Source: Agapanthus africanus (Eukaryota > Streptophyta > Magnoliopsida > Asparagales > Amaryllidaceae). From it: a stretch of 64,000 bases of DNA. Below the pieces are notes generated by a model. That model was not told the DNA's origin. It ran no database searches and saw only the letters and a program-made list of their open reading frames with translations. The stretch spans positions 321,146,361 to 321,210,360 of the forward strand of contig JASDDO010000006.1 in NCBI GenBank assembly GCA_030015575.1, read 5' to 3'. Made by a program: the position numbers and the translations under genes. Shown piece by piece: positions 18,897 through 30,408 of this stretch (positions are counted from its first letter, which is position 1; every line of letters begins with the position of its first letter).

Positions 18897-19676
18897 CTAT
18901 GGAATCATGGTAATTCGCAAACTATGATCATCGCCAGGGGATGCTTGTATTGATGGCCGACTGGAGAACACAGCATTAACCTCATCTTCCGAGTCACTTC
19001 CGAAGATCAATATGGGGGCGGACGGTCCCGGGTTGTTGCGTCGAGACGGCCCAGCGTAAACTATCTCTTCTTCTTCTTCGGTATCACTCCCGAAAACAGG
19101 AATGGTGGCGGCGGCTTTGTTCTCCGGTTTGCGACACCTCTCTGTGTCCTCAAAATCTGGCAAAAAGTACTTTGCATCTTCGTACTTGCGGACTTCGTTC
19201 ACGGAGAACGGGTTCAGCTCTCCCGTTACGGTATACTCTAGACCATCCTTGAAATACTTCATACATTGATGTTGCGTAGAAGGGATGATGTTGTACTCAT
19301 GCAACCAAGGACGACCGAGCAAGGAGTTGTAACAGGTCTTAGCGCCAATGACGTGGAACTTAATATCCGTTACAAGTAGTCCGAAGCGTAATGTTAGTAT
19401 TACAGATCCGAGAGTCCGTGATGAATGGGAGTCGAAACCGGAGATGGTAATTTTGTCTCGAGCGAGGTGCTAAACGCTCATGCAGATTTCCTTCAACACC
19501 CGAACATTAAGGAAATTGACGGATGACCCATTATCCACCAGGATTTTTCCTATCTTGATATCATGGCAGTATCCAGAGACATATAGGGGACGGTTGTGGT
19601 CACACGTCCCAAGGAGCAGGTCTTTATCACCGAAAGTGATATCGGCCGTGTGCACTTCTTCCAGTTCATCCTTCAC
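18897..19676 (-). pseudogene. Element A aspartic protease
   Basis: In frame: a lead-in (ITFGDKDLLLGTCDHNRPLYV), active site ILVDNGSSVNFL, a flap region after an in-frame TAG at 19470-19472, and the closing LLGRPWLHEYNIIPS. Retroviral-type proteases act as dimers on Gag-Pol; the DxGSS motif is intact, with Asn in the second position. An acidic Ser/Glu-rich tail with two IFGSD/VFGSD-like segments follows (VFGSDTEEEEE, IFGSDSEDE). Confidence 0.88.
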
Positions 19677-20018
19677 CTTCTCTTCGGCGAGGAAGGCTTG
19701 GAATTGCTCGGGCTCTTATAGCACCTTGATTAATGAATCCCTCGCTTTTTTTGATAATAAGAGGGCGTCGAGAATGCTGAGTTGTGAAGGTAGCTTCCTC
19801 AGGTGCGCTAGGATGTTGTAGTCCACCTTACTCTTCTTGGGCGGGTCCTTGGCAGTCAGTTCTTTCATGACTTATTCATCTAAAGCGATATCCTCAGCGA
19901 CCTTTTCCTTTCCCTTATCTTTTCTAGTTGCGAGTCCGAGATTCTTTTCTGGAAGCGTGCGATTACGCAGCTGAATGTTTTCGCAGGCCTCTGGTTCTTC
20001 CTCTTTCCCTAAGATGGA
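19677..20018 (-). pseudogene. Element A gag-protease linker
   Basis: Minus-strand frames hold ILAHLRKLPSQLSILDALLL, a segment typical of Tat elements just before protease, with a TAA at about 19719 (probably from CAA) and another near 19870. There is no independent start. Confidence 0.65.
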
Positions 20019-20906
20019 TTATTTAAAGAGAGGGCCCAGAGCCATCTCTTCATCAGAGTTGCTCCCAAAGGTGAGAACCTGTGATCCTCCGGCGTTGATC
20101 GTGGCACAGTTACCGGTAGTTCTTTTGTGCCTCTCGGTCATACTTCTCTGCTCCCATCGGGTTTTGCGTTTCATCCGTTTAAAATGCTTCCGGTAAGCAA
20201 CATTTCCCTCCCACCATTTTTTAAAAGCGTCGCACTCCTCAGTGGGGTGCGAAATCTTTTGATGATATGAGCAGTAATTAGGATGCATTTCTGCTCCACC
20301 GTGAGTGTTTTCTTCCGAGGGCGGTAACTTCATTCCCATTGATATGGCTTTAGCAAACCTTTTCCTCGTCTTGAATCTATTTTTATCCGCATCGGATGTC
20401 TTTTGAATTGGCGGGAGTACCTCGACTCTTTCGTCTAGTCGCCGGCGTTTGGCTCCTTCTGATGCGGCCATCTCACGCTCCCGATCGGCTTTAATTTTCA
20501 AACGAATCTCGTCTAGAAAGCCGTCGATCATTTCGTCTGACGGCCACACAAGTTCCGGCTCAGGCTTTGCGCCCAGTTTCTCAGTGCAAGGAGTTTTTTC
20601 ATCGTCCGTAAACGAGTGGGAGATCACATGACAACTCGCCACGTATCCCTCGGATTCATCCGACGAGCTTTCTCCATCATCTTCCTCCTGAAAGACGTGG
20701 TTGAGAAACTCTTGGATTGTGATGGGAGTCCGCACCTTTTGATTGTAGTCTTCCAGTGCGTCGATCTTTTTCTGTAAGTCCATGCGCTTGTCGCCAGGCT
20801 TCACGGGCTTCTTGGATTTCTTCTTCTTTTTTGAAGATTTCGACGGCTGGGTGTGAGTGCTTGGGTTATGACTACTAATCTTTGGAGTTGGGCGCGGCTT
20901 CAGCAT
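20019..20906 (-). pseudogene. Element A gag C-terminal region, second zinc module
   Basis: 295 codons. It has a Lys-rich N-terminal third (KKKKKSKKPVKPG), an acidic centre (EEDDGESSSDESEG), then a CxxH-HxxxxC module (YCSYHQKISHPTEEC) around residue 210 and a basic segment after it (FKRMKRKTRWEQR). It is probably the nucleic-acid binding part of Gag or a spacer of Gag-Pro. It ends at TAA 20019-20021. Confidence 0.7.
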
Positions 20907-20939
20907 CCCTTCAATGATCTGGGGTTCCAGCGGGTTCTT

Positions 20940-21308
20940 TCACCTGATCACCGGGCACGTCTGGAGCTCATTCAGCATTCTTTTGGTTTTTGCTGAAAGT
21001 ACGATTTTCCATGGAGCTTCTTCAATGAAAGAGGAAGTTGCCTCCGGTGTGTCCGTCTTCTTGGGAGTGTGCGGTTGTGGCGGGTTCACCTTCCACTTCT
21101 TGAACAGCACAAACTTTCCCTGTAGGTATTGATCTTCAATCCATCCTTTGAAGACGAAGCAATCTTCAGTCGGATGGCTTACCGTTTGATGGTAAGGGCA
21201 ATAATTGGGGTTATTCACCTCACTGGGTTGCGGTGGTCGCCTTGGGTTTGGCAAGTTGATGAGCCTGTTGCGTACCGCCAGCTCGAATAACCTCTTCGTC
21301 TTATCCCA
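20940..21308 (-). pseudogene. Element A gag, first zinc module
   Basis: The frame runs on from gag after TAG at 21309-21311. It contains WDKTKRLFELAVRNRLINLP, then YCPYHQTVSHPTEDCFVFKG and a short W/K-rich tail. The module corresponds to the single zinc finger normally following Tat gag. It ends in TGA at 20940-20942, which would be CGA (Arg) before a C-to-T change. Confidence 0.75.
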
Positions 21309-22379
21309 CTAGAATGAGTAGGGGCGCTTCATTTTCTCATTATAATACCGTCGTCTTTCTTCCAGTTGATCCGCTAGCTTTGGGGCACTGGATTGCTGCT
21401 GAGTGTTCGCAACGAAGGTTGCCTTCCCTTTACCCTTGTCATTCTGAGGTTCCGGCTTCGGGGGAGACGGTCTGTGACCCATCTGGGCCAGCTTGTCGAT
21501 CAAAGCCTTGAACGTGGTTGGCTTAAAGAACATCATGAACTGTGAGATAGTTGCATGAGGATCTAGGGTACCCACGAACATGCCCACCGCGGACGCTTCC
21601 TCAATGCGTTGTTCGCATTTCGACCACAAGTTTTGCCAGCGTATAGCGTACTGGACCCACGTCTCGCCTGGTTTCACCCTAGCATTAATCAACGCCGTTA
21701 TCGGGATGCGTTAACTGGCGCTCGCGAATCGCTGCGTAAATAGCAGCTCCATCTTCGCAAATGTTTTGACGGAGTCGTTCGGGAGCTCAGAGTACCACTC
21801 GAACGCCGTTTCTGACAAGCTGCCGACAAACTGGCGAAGCAACAATTTATCATCACCGCCGGTGTTGCCGCAAAGCGCCCTGAACTGGGCAACATGCTTG
21901 TGGGGATTGCCCGTCCCCTTATAGACATGAAATTTCGGTATTGTATAGCCCGGCGGGTACTTGATCTGATCATACCAGCTCGGATATGGTCGTCCCGTTT
22001 TTACGACCTGACCGGCTGCTTCAGTCGTCTGATGAACCCGTATCTGCTGAGCTATATATTCGTCCAGGTCAGCTCTGGAGATTGTCTCCTCCTTGGCTGT
22101 TGATAGAGCCGGTGGAGGATTTGACGTTTCTCCCCTGTCGTCTTCAAGGACGATCGGAGGATCTTCAGCAGGAGGATCTTGTTGGATCATCATACCCACC
22201 ATGTCCTGGATCAGGAGGGCCATTCGCTTTATGTTGGCTGCTTGTTCCGCAGCCTCTTTATCTTTCTTTTCCAGTATCCTGCGAAGGAATTCAGCGTTAG
22301 TTTCTTGTTCCTGGCGTTGATCCGAGGATGCTTTGGGGCTTTCTTTTGGCCTAGTGAGTGCGGCCATCGCGTTCATCAT
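21309..22379 (-). pseudogene. Element A gag capsid-like domain
   Basis: Two in-phase pieces separated by TAA at 21711-21713. The N-terminal helix is charged (EFLRRILEKKDKEAAEQAA), then come RPYPSWYDQIKYPPGY and the Retrotrans_gag core: GTGNPHKHVAQFRALCG, LLRQFVGSLSETAFEWYSEL and the following VGTLDPHATI. Gag forms the cytoplasmic particle and packages RNA. The homologous protein in element C is at 44687-45364. It starts after ORF1, whose stop lies about 25 bases upstream. Confidence 0.9.
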
Positions 22380-22403
22380 TTCTTGGAGCTTTTGCTGCTG
22401 CTC

Positions 22404-23578
22404 CTAATCTTTAGTCATTGATCGCGTGAGCGGTCTATGACCCGTGGATGTACGGCTGTCCTCTTTCCCAGACGCCATGTAAACGGCGTGCACCATCATG
22501 CCCCCAGACTTAGAGCGTTTAGGCTTACTGTCTTTGACATTAGCTGTAGGCGTGGGGATCTTCTCCGGCCTTCTTCTCTTATGGGCCATTGATGTTGAGG
22601 GGGCCATTGCAGCGGGCACCCTGACGGTTGTCGTCCTTTGTTGTTTGACAGGACGGTTCTTTTCTTCCTGCACTTTCGCCCTTTTCTGCCGGCGAGAGTG
22701 ATCTTGGTCGATTACGGACTCTTGAACCCTCCGCCAGACTTTATAAATTTTGGAGGACAGCCGTTGAGGGGGCTGTTCCAGCTTCGTTTCTGTAACCCTC
22801 TCCGCAGGTGGAGGAGATTTTTTAGCGTAGCAGTCGGAGAGTTCTTACGTACCCTCCTTAGTGGTTCAAAGTTGTTCCCAGTTGGAACAGCAGCATTAAC
22901 TTCCACCACTGGAGCAGGTGGAGTTAGCCCTGAGGGAGAGTTGCCCCCGACCTTCCTTACTCGGTGCCAGTGGCGACGTCGAGCGTGTCGCGCTGTTGAG
23001 ACTGGTCCGGTGATGGGGATGGTTTCGCCTTATCCCCTGTCTGGATGAGACGCCGCTGGTGCCAGCCTCTTGAAGACTGATGTCTTTTGAGTGGCGGTGT
23101 CCAATCTGTCAAAGACAGACCCTCGAGCAGGAACGGGAGCTGGAATAGTCAGCCTTGAAAAGACTGACTCTTTAACAGGAGAAGCCGCCTTGACGACCTC
23201 AGGAGCAGAGGTGGCTATCTTCCTCGGGACGGCCATTTCAGGGTTCATGGGCTTCTTGGCGGGCCCGTCAGAGTTCTGGTTCAGCCTGGTAAATACAGAG
23301 GCTGCCGGTTTGATATTGGACGACCCGTTGGAAGGGGCCGTTGTAGCAGTGAGCCGATCGAAAACCGACTTCTTGTGCGCTTCTGGTGCGGGCACTGGAA
23401 GGGTGAAGCTTGCAGGCAGGAACATGGTCCCGAAGAATAGACTGGTGGTGGCCTGAGTCACCTGTTCCACTGGCATGGCAAGGATGGAGGCCGCTTGAGG
23501 CCCATAGGCTACACCTCCAGGTGAGGCGGAGCGTCTGTTGCACTTGCATTTTAAGCATCTCGAGCAGTTGGATGCCAT
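22404..23578 (-). pseudogene. Element A ORF1 (upstream of gag), frameshifted
   Basis: Three minus-strand pieces (23030-23578, 22712-22909, 22404-22673) lie between primer site and gag. The first holds five SVF-x-RL repeats (SVFDRL, SVFTRL, SVFSRL, SVFDRL, SVFKRL); the last is basic and ends after MMVHAVYMASG. Element C has a shorter counterpart at 45771-46373 with one MFERL repeat and VVHTVYMA, so the ORF is conserved in the family. Ogre elements have an ORF1 of unknown function at this place. The start is the ATG of MASNCSRC at 23578. The split into frames shows at least two indels. Confidence 0.75.
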
Positions 23579-23704
23579 TTATGCTTGATTTCTGCGCTAG
23601 GCAAAAGTCCAAATCTTAGTAACTTGAAACCCAAAAGCAACCATTAACAAACCGCGATTCGTTCGCGAAGACGACACACGAAGTGTGGAGTGGAAAGAGG
23701 AAAA

Positions 23705-23723
23705 GGTCCCACCGGGCATGCCC
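23705..23723 (-). other. Primer-binding site of element A
   Basis: Five bases from the 5' LTR, the minus strand shares CCGGTGGGACC with the primer site of element C, which reads TGGTACGCCCGGTGGGACC, a canonical TGG start complementary to a tRNA CCA end. In A the TGGTAC part has changed. I could not assign the tRNA species with confidence. Confidence 0.65.
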
Positions 23724-23728
23724 GAATC

Positions 23729-26496
23729 TGTTCCCCTCCGAATAGGCGGCTAAGACATGAACGTCTTGCTTGAAATTCGGGGCAGATGCTAATTGGTGCT
23801 ATCCGTCTACCTCTCCGAAGATGCCAAGTTGATTTATGGCACCATGTATCGAAGGTTTAAACGGATACGTCCGATGTAGCAGACTTTGTCAGATTCCCCC
23901 TCGCTTGAGGGGTTTTTGATTGTGGGGACGCTCTTCCCTGCAGGCGCAAGCCCCTACAGTTAATTACGCTACCGCATTGCGGTAACAACTTTCTCCTTCT
24001 CCAGATGATCACTTCGTGTCGTGTGCGTTTATTTTGCGATTGGTTGCCCGTGGATTGTATACGGAGACTGAGTTATGTCGTCGCCCGTAGGGCGTGGACT
24101 AGTCCAAATCCGTATTATCTTAGATTTAGGTTTGGGGGTTTGGGTTTAAGGATACGTTAGTCTCGTTTGAGACTAAGATCGACTTAAACGTTTGTTAAGG
24201 ATACGTCAGTCTAGTTTTTAGACTAAGATCAACTTAACGGGATCGTTTAGATCCGACAAGAGAGCAATTAAGGGAGCCATGTTGTTTAGTTTAGTGACGT
24301 TGCAGTCAATAGGTGGTTTAAGGACATTGCGGTCCAATGTTAGTTTTAAGACGTTGCGGTCAAGGTTAAGGACGTCATAGTCCTTGGGTTTAAGGATTCC
24401 ACAGTCCGGCGTTAGTTTTAAGACATCACGGTCAAGGTTAAGGACATCATAGTCCGAGGATTTAAGGACTCCACAGTCTGGCGTTAGTTTTAAGACATCA
24501 CGGTCAAAGTTAAGGACATCATAGTCTGTTGTTAGTTTTAAGACATCCCGGTCAAGGTTAAGGACATCATAGTCCATGAGTTTAAGGACCCCACAGTCCG
24601 TATCAATGTGTGGTCATCGGGACCCGTCACCTCTTTGAAGACGTTGAGGAATTACAACGCCAAATATCAAAGGAGTGAAGAGATGTACACTTAAACCAAG
24701 GTAGATCAAATGATCTCTGGCCCAATTTGCAACCAAGACCAACTAATTATATTACGAGCCCATTAGCCCAGTTAAGTTTGAATTGAGGACTTATGGCCAG
24801 CTTGGGCTAAGTCCAATCATGTTTAGAATATTGGCCCTCTGTTGGTTTATTGAAGGAGAGGCTTTGCCTCTAGAAACTTAGCCACTGGGGACAACGTTTT
24901 CAAATTAGTATTAAACACTAAGAAAATCAGTGTTAAACACTGGGAGCAAAGTTTTCAAATTAGTGTTAAACACTAAGGAGAGAGGGGTCACGTGTGGACA
25001 CGTGAGAGCGCCCTGATTCCCCTTATTTTATCCTGCATGTGGGTGTTTAGCACTTTTAATTCTGACGGCCATCACGTGTGAGCATGTGATGGAGGCCCAC
25101 GCTCTGGTCTATTAGAATGCTCATTAGGGGTCACGTGGTGACACGTGAGGGCGCCCTAGAGCTCTTTTGTGTTTCTTTTGTCTTTTTCTCTGTGTGCTTC
25201 AGGGGTCACATGGGACACGTGAGGCGTTGCCTCAAAGTTCTTTTCTGTGGATCTTTACAGGGGTCACGTGGTAGCACGTGACTTTGGTTCTTTGCAAGTT
25301 TTAAAGATTTGTTCATCTTTTAAGAATTAAATTCTTCATAGGGTTAAACCCTAGCAATAAACTTTAGAGGAATTAAATTCCTGTTTTCTTCTGAAGAATT
25401 ATATTCTTAGATATGGTTAAACCCTAATTTCTTTTCTGTAGAGAATTAAATTGTGGTATAGGGTGAAACCCTAATTCTCCTTTTTTTTTAAGGGAATTAG
25501 TTTCCTGTGGGTTTAAGAGAATTAAGTTCTCAATTAGGGTTAAACCCTAGTTCTGTCCATTTTGAAGGAATCAAATTCCTGTAATATAAGGTTAAACCCT
25601 AACTTTATCTCAAAGGAATTAAATTCCTATAATTCTATGAGAATTAAATTCTCAAAACTTAGTTCCTCCTCTGTGTTTTAGATCTGCATGGCAGGATCTC
25701 AACCCAATGAGAATTAAATTCTCTATTCATAGGGAGATGTGCACTTTGCAGATCCTCCACCAGAGAAAGAACTAAGTTCTTTTCTTTATATAAGAGTTAA
25801 ACTCTTTCGAGAATTAAATTCTCTTTTGAAGCCTCTCTTTTCTTACATAGGGTTTTTCTTTTGCAGAGAAACAAATTCTTCCTTCTGAATTTTCAAGATT
25901 CCCAGGCTCTATATCTCTCTCTCTATCTATGTTCTTCTCTCCCTTTAACTCTCTCCTTTGGCTCCTATTTATAGGAGAAGGAAAAAAATCAATCTGTTTT
26001 AGTGAATCTTTCATTGAAAGATTTGCTTTGTTTATTGAGAGATTTGATTTATCTTCATCATTAATCTGGGCTTTTAGATTATTAGGTGAATTTTATTCAC
26101 CATTGGATTTTAAATTCAAAGATATCTCTTTGTTATTTCGGTTAGATTTAGAGGGAAATCTTTCCATGTCCAAGATTTTTCCATAAATTGGTGATATTTA
26201 ATCACCCTCAGATTCTTGATCCAACGGTTACAGATAAATCTTCTCCATTTTGGAAAGATTTGAATGATCTCTCCTCAGAATTTAATTCTGTTAAAGAATA
26301 AGGCTTTTAAAGCCGGTCACGTGTGGCCACGTGGCCCCTGGTCACGTGTGAGCACGTGACCCCTGGAATGGGCTTCTTTTCTTTTGTGCTCGCTCTTTGC
26401 TGCTTTAAACGTCACGTGCCAGCACGTGACCATTGGTCACGTGTGAGCACGTGATGCCTCTTCTGAAGCTTTTTCCTGATTTTTAATCAGGGAACA
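23729..26496 (-). repeat. 5' LTR of element A (2768 bp)
   Basis: Partner of 3338-6043 with the same modules: GTGGATTGTATAC at about 24050, minisatellite 24290-24600, palindromes 25320-25890, minus-strand TATA box 25967-25973, G-box cluster 26312-26455. It is followed by the GTGTG duplication. Confidence 0.93.
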
Positions 26497-26501
26497 GTGT
26501 G

Positions 26502-27150
26502 ATTCGTCAATTCTCGGTGGAAGTGAATGAAGATGAGAAGAACCAAAGAAAGTGGGTAATGAAATGGGTAAACGAACTTGTGTGTTGAGCATTGTTGAAC
26601 CAATTGTGGGAGATGAAGCCTGAATATCGTTTTGCATATCAGATAGGTTGGTGGTAAGAATAGGATCGGTTAAATGTACAGGAAGATGTTCAGATTCAAT
26701 GGAAGGGACATGATGGGTCAGATAATCCAACTCATCCAATATAGCGAGTTCATCTTCAAAAATATTCTCATCACCGCTCTCACTAGCACTTCCGGTCAAA
26801 TCAAACGAATAGTTCTTTAAAAATTCATTAATTATACTATTCTCAATCGATGGATCATTAGGTTCACTTGATGGAATTAGAAGGTTTGAAATGTTAAGCG
26901 TAGTCGAATAAGAATCGGTTTGATTTGGAATGGTGTAAGGCTTTCTTTCACATTCAATATTAGAAAAGTCAAACATGTTATTCTCGGGCACCTCATTACT
27001 TAGATTATGAAGCGGTTGATCATCAAATACGTTCGGTTGGAGTTCAGGATGGAAGGTGTCGAGATCAAAAGGATTGGTTCTGGTTTGACTTTGAGAAATC
27101 CCTTGTTCTTTTTCACAACTCAATTCTAACTCTACTTCAGGACTAGACAT
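26502..27150 (-). pseudogene. Element D acidic protein, N-terminal part
   Basis: About 216 codons from the ATG of MSSPEVELELSC to the A insertion. It is very acidic, with Ser/Asn/Pro-rich spacing and a segment GDENIFEDELAILDEL that resembles FEEIFADELAFL in element F. There is no gag, protease or zinc motif, so D's coding capacity seems to be a diverged leftover of the region after protease. It continues at 3337-2769. Confidence 0.6.
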
Positions 27151-27573
27151 GGTTTGTGGAAAGTTTCAATGAAGGATTCTCTTTGAACCGTGGAACTTCT
27201 TAATTTATGTTCATAAGCACTGTCTAGATAAGGTGCAAAAGTTGAATATGGTTTGACTAGGTTTAATTGTTGGCAACGGGCGAATTCAATATATTCCGCA
27301 GTCGACATGAGTTTACGATTTGCCACATTAACTTCAAGAGAAGTATCAACATAAAAGGGTGTGAAAATTTAGTACCGTTGATAATAGCTCGAAAGTTGTA
27401 TCCAAGTTTCATAAATAAGATTAGAATCAATATTGTGTTATGAAGAATATTGAGATTGGTTAGTTAGTTGGCGTCTGACTTTTGCAATTTACTTAGCAAT
27501 GGTCATGGGTGTAAAATTTATCTTATTCGCCTTAAAGGGATTATCAACAAGTTCATATGGAAATAATTATGAT
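27151..27573 (-). other. Element D upstream coding-like region with repeated DNPFKA motif
   Basis: A short minus-strand ORF (27132-27326, MANRKLMSTAEYIEF) and a decayed copy of the DNPFKA segment at about 27490-27550; the better copy is at about 34900-34950 beyond element E. This suggests tandem duplication in D's protein. It ends with ATGAT, the target duplication of E. Confidence 0.5.
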
Positions 27574-27689
27574 TGTAACAACTCTATACTTTCTGTACAG
27601 AATTTTTTTTCAAAAATACATGAAGGAGCACCTATGCCTGAGTACAAGTTATAAATTTAAATTGCTTTAGAACAGCAAGAAAGCATTTG

Positions 27690-27743
27690 TAGCTCATTGG
27701 TAAACCCTTGCACTGCTGTGACATAGCCCCTGTATTCAAATCC
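27690..27743 (+). promoter_or_regulatory. tRNA-like A and B boxes in E 5' LTR
   Basis: TAGCTCATTGG (27690-27700) and ATTCAAATCC (27734-27743) fit Pol III A- and B-box consensus with tRNA-like spacing. The other LTR has TAGCTCATTGGT (32097-32108) and a better B box, GTTCAAATCC (32141-32150). The stems of a full tRNA do not form, so it is a tRNA relic or a promoter, not a tRNA gene. Confidence 0.5.
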
Positions 27744-28123
27744 CCTCAGCCACATATTATTTTTATTGATTTTTCTATTAAAATTTTAGAAGCTCAAAAG
27801 TTTGCACGTGCACTATACGTAAAATGAAAAGGCACACTGAAAACAAACATGTGCAAAATACTATTCAAATAGACCCTGACTCGTGGCACAGATCCCACCA
27901 CTCAAGTCCCTTGGATGGCCGGCGAGATTAAGCTTGGGGCCGGCGCCGTTGGGCCCCCCGTGCCTAATGCTCTAATTTTTTTAACCCTACACATCTTGGC
28001 CTCCCCCTTAACCCCAGTACCGTTTGATTTCCCTGCACATTAACAGAGAATTAAAATGAGGCATTAATTCATAATTTTAATGCATTTTTAATTCTCTCTT
28101 CACTTACAAAACCCTAATTCTAT

Positions 28124-28135
28124 CCTATAAATACC
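28124..28135 (+). promoter_or_regulatory. TATA box of element E
   Basis: CCTATAAATACC about 550 bp into the LTR, with a pyrimidine-rich leader downstream. The 3' LTR copy is at about 32529-32540. Confidence 0.7.
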
Positions 28136-30408
28136 CCCTACACTTTGGCCTCATTCTGAAATTCATTGTCAAAACTCTCTAAAATTCCTTAGTCCAAAAG
28201 TTGTACAAGTGGAGTTAGCCAAGGTCAAAGTTCCGGCAACGTTTCGGGACAAATCCGGCGACGACACGACTCTACGACGTCTTCAAAAGTTCTCTCTACC
28301 TCCTCTTTCTTCTCCAAATCGGTAAGTCCCCTCTCCCCTCATCTCATTCTAATCTAAAACTCTCTCATTTCTAAACTCGTCGGAAGCGAAATTATTCCGA
28401 TTTCTGATTCTCTTTTCTTTAAAACCCAAATTTTCTTAATAACCAACCTACCAATTCTTCATATATTTTTTATCAATCATAACCAAATATTTTAGAACAA
28501 GTTTCATCTCAAAATAACATGTTATGCAACTTTTATCACATTTTTACGATTAAATACCACAAACTTTATATTCCACATATTTCATCATATTCCTTTGTAT
28601 TTCTTTTAGAAAACTCACAAGGTAATGACCTAACTCATCACAACACTCATACTTGACATAGCACGATGGCTTTTGGAACATTAGTTTGTGTTATAATTAC
28701 AAATTTACAATAAAATACCCTAAACTATTACAAAACCGTATTCTTTAAATTGTCTTATTTAAATTCCACACGATTAACTCCTTACAACCCATTTTGGGGA
28801 ATCCGACTTGGTTGGTGCGGGTTATCGCACATCCATTGGACTAGTAGGGTGAGATGCAGACCTCCTCACGGAGCATACGATCTCGATGGAATTTGTATTA
28901 CAATTTTAAGAAAAATGTGATTTCTATTTAATAAAGAAATTCTATTTTTAATATATATATATATATTATCAAAATATCTATTTTAAATATATAATATATT
29001 CCATGTTTTCTAATAAAAAAAAAAGAATCACAAAATTTTATGAAAATACCATCAAGAATCAATACAAATCAAATTACATGAAAATACCATATACTATTCA
29101 ATTTAGGTTTATTTCCACTAGAATATCTCATTTTATAAAAATTACAAATATGAAAACCCTAAAGACGATAAATAAATACTTGAGGTTTATTTTCAAAATA
29201 TATCAAAACTATTTTTCATAAAACCCCCTCAAGTTATATTAATTAAAAATAAGGACCCTAGTAAATATAGGTTTAAGCGGGACCGGTTGTCTAGAGGCTC
29301 AAGGAGCTGGAGAATATGGGTGCTTGCCTATTTAAGGTAGAAAAACTAAAAACGGTATAATCAATACGGTAATTGTCTTGGAAAAAGACACAAATCCTGC
29401 CATCCATGTGCAGCAGTTACCGATAACTCCAAAACTAATTCAGGACTTCAATTCTGTTTAAGTGTCTGACTCAGGCAGAGTCTCGGTCTAATATGAAATC
29501 AATCAATCCATCCTTGAATACAATTCAATTATAACTCCAATTCAACTTGAATCCATTTATACCGGAATTCAATCTATATCATCAAGAACATAATTTGACC
29601 AAACCATGGATATACATTTGACTAGATTACATGACTATCCATCTATATCCTTTCATTTACATAAACTACTGATATCATTGTTTCGGCAAGTCATACATCT
29701 ATTAAACAAAACAATACACATCAATACAAAATACATTACGGGGTTTGAAAGGGGTAGTTTGGCACAGAATGTGTTAAATGTGGCATGAGATGGTCATTAA
29801 AAAATGTAACTATACATCCATTGCTGTTGTTCCGTGGTTTTATCGACGGAGCCTTGTACTACGGGTTACCATAGTCCACGGTGTAAGTTGGACTCCTCTC
29901 GTATACACTGGCATATTCTGTACCAAGTTTCAAACAACTGCGTTGGTATAACAATCAAATATTATACCAGTTACACCCCCTTATCTGTTTATTCTATTTC
30001 TATCTTTCTTTGGGACTTACCGAGCGATTGTTCGCTGACGACATTCCTATTTCTCTTCTTTCTTTGGAATGTTGTCAGGAGGACCCGACTCTGAGGAGTT
30101 CGAGACTAGCCAGGAGCAATTAGAGCAGACCACTGAGCAGCACGACCACTAGGCTTCACTTGTACTCACTTTTCTTTCAGTTCATGCCATTGTTTAGGCA
30201 TTGCTTTCCATTTTTGTATTTACATTTTCAGTTGTATTGTAAAGAAATGTTTAATAAATAAAAGTTGCTGTTCATTTACATCTCTTGTCATTTTTCTTGT
30301 GTACTTTATTATATTGCTTATTTACGCTTAGCGTGTTTGCTTCTGAGTAAATTCGTAGCGGGTCTCGTCGCGTCTCATTACCCATACACTGTGAAGCGGG
30401 GCGTGATA

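Larger units (their letters stand above)
3338..26496 (-). mobile_element. Element A: 23-kb Tat/Ogre-type Ty3/gypsy retrotransposon
   Basis: It has two LTRs (3338-6043 and 23729-26496) that begin TGTTCCCC and end GGGAACA on the plus strand, flanked by the 5-bp duplication GTGTG at 3333-3337 and 26497-26501. In minus orientation the order is 5' LTR, primer site, ORF1, gag, protease, RT, RNase H, second RNase H, integrase, about 8 kb of extra sequence with plus-strand ORFs and repeats, polypurine tract, 3' LTR. The second RNase H of aRNH type, the ORF1 before gag, the large size and an antisense ORF region are known features of Tat-lineage elements, Ogre being the large form. All polyprotein parts carry stops, so the copy is defective. 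Confidence 0.93.
27574..30408 (+). repeat. 5' LTR of element E
   Basis: 2835 bp. It contains a tRNA-like A/B-box pair near its start, a TATA box at 28124-28135, AT-rich central sequence, and AATAAATAAAA near 30250 as candidate poly(A) signal. The end is GTGATA, one transition away from the canonical CA. Confidence 0.9.

Noticed and set aside
27690-27760. Functional tRNA gene in the E LTR
   Set aside because: A and B boxes fit, but acceptor and T stems do not pair and both LTRs have it; treated as a tRNA-like promoter relic.
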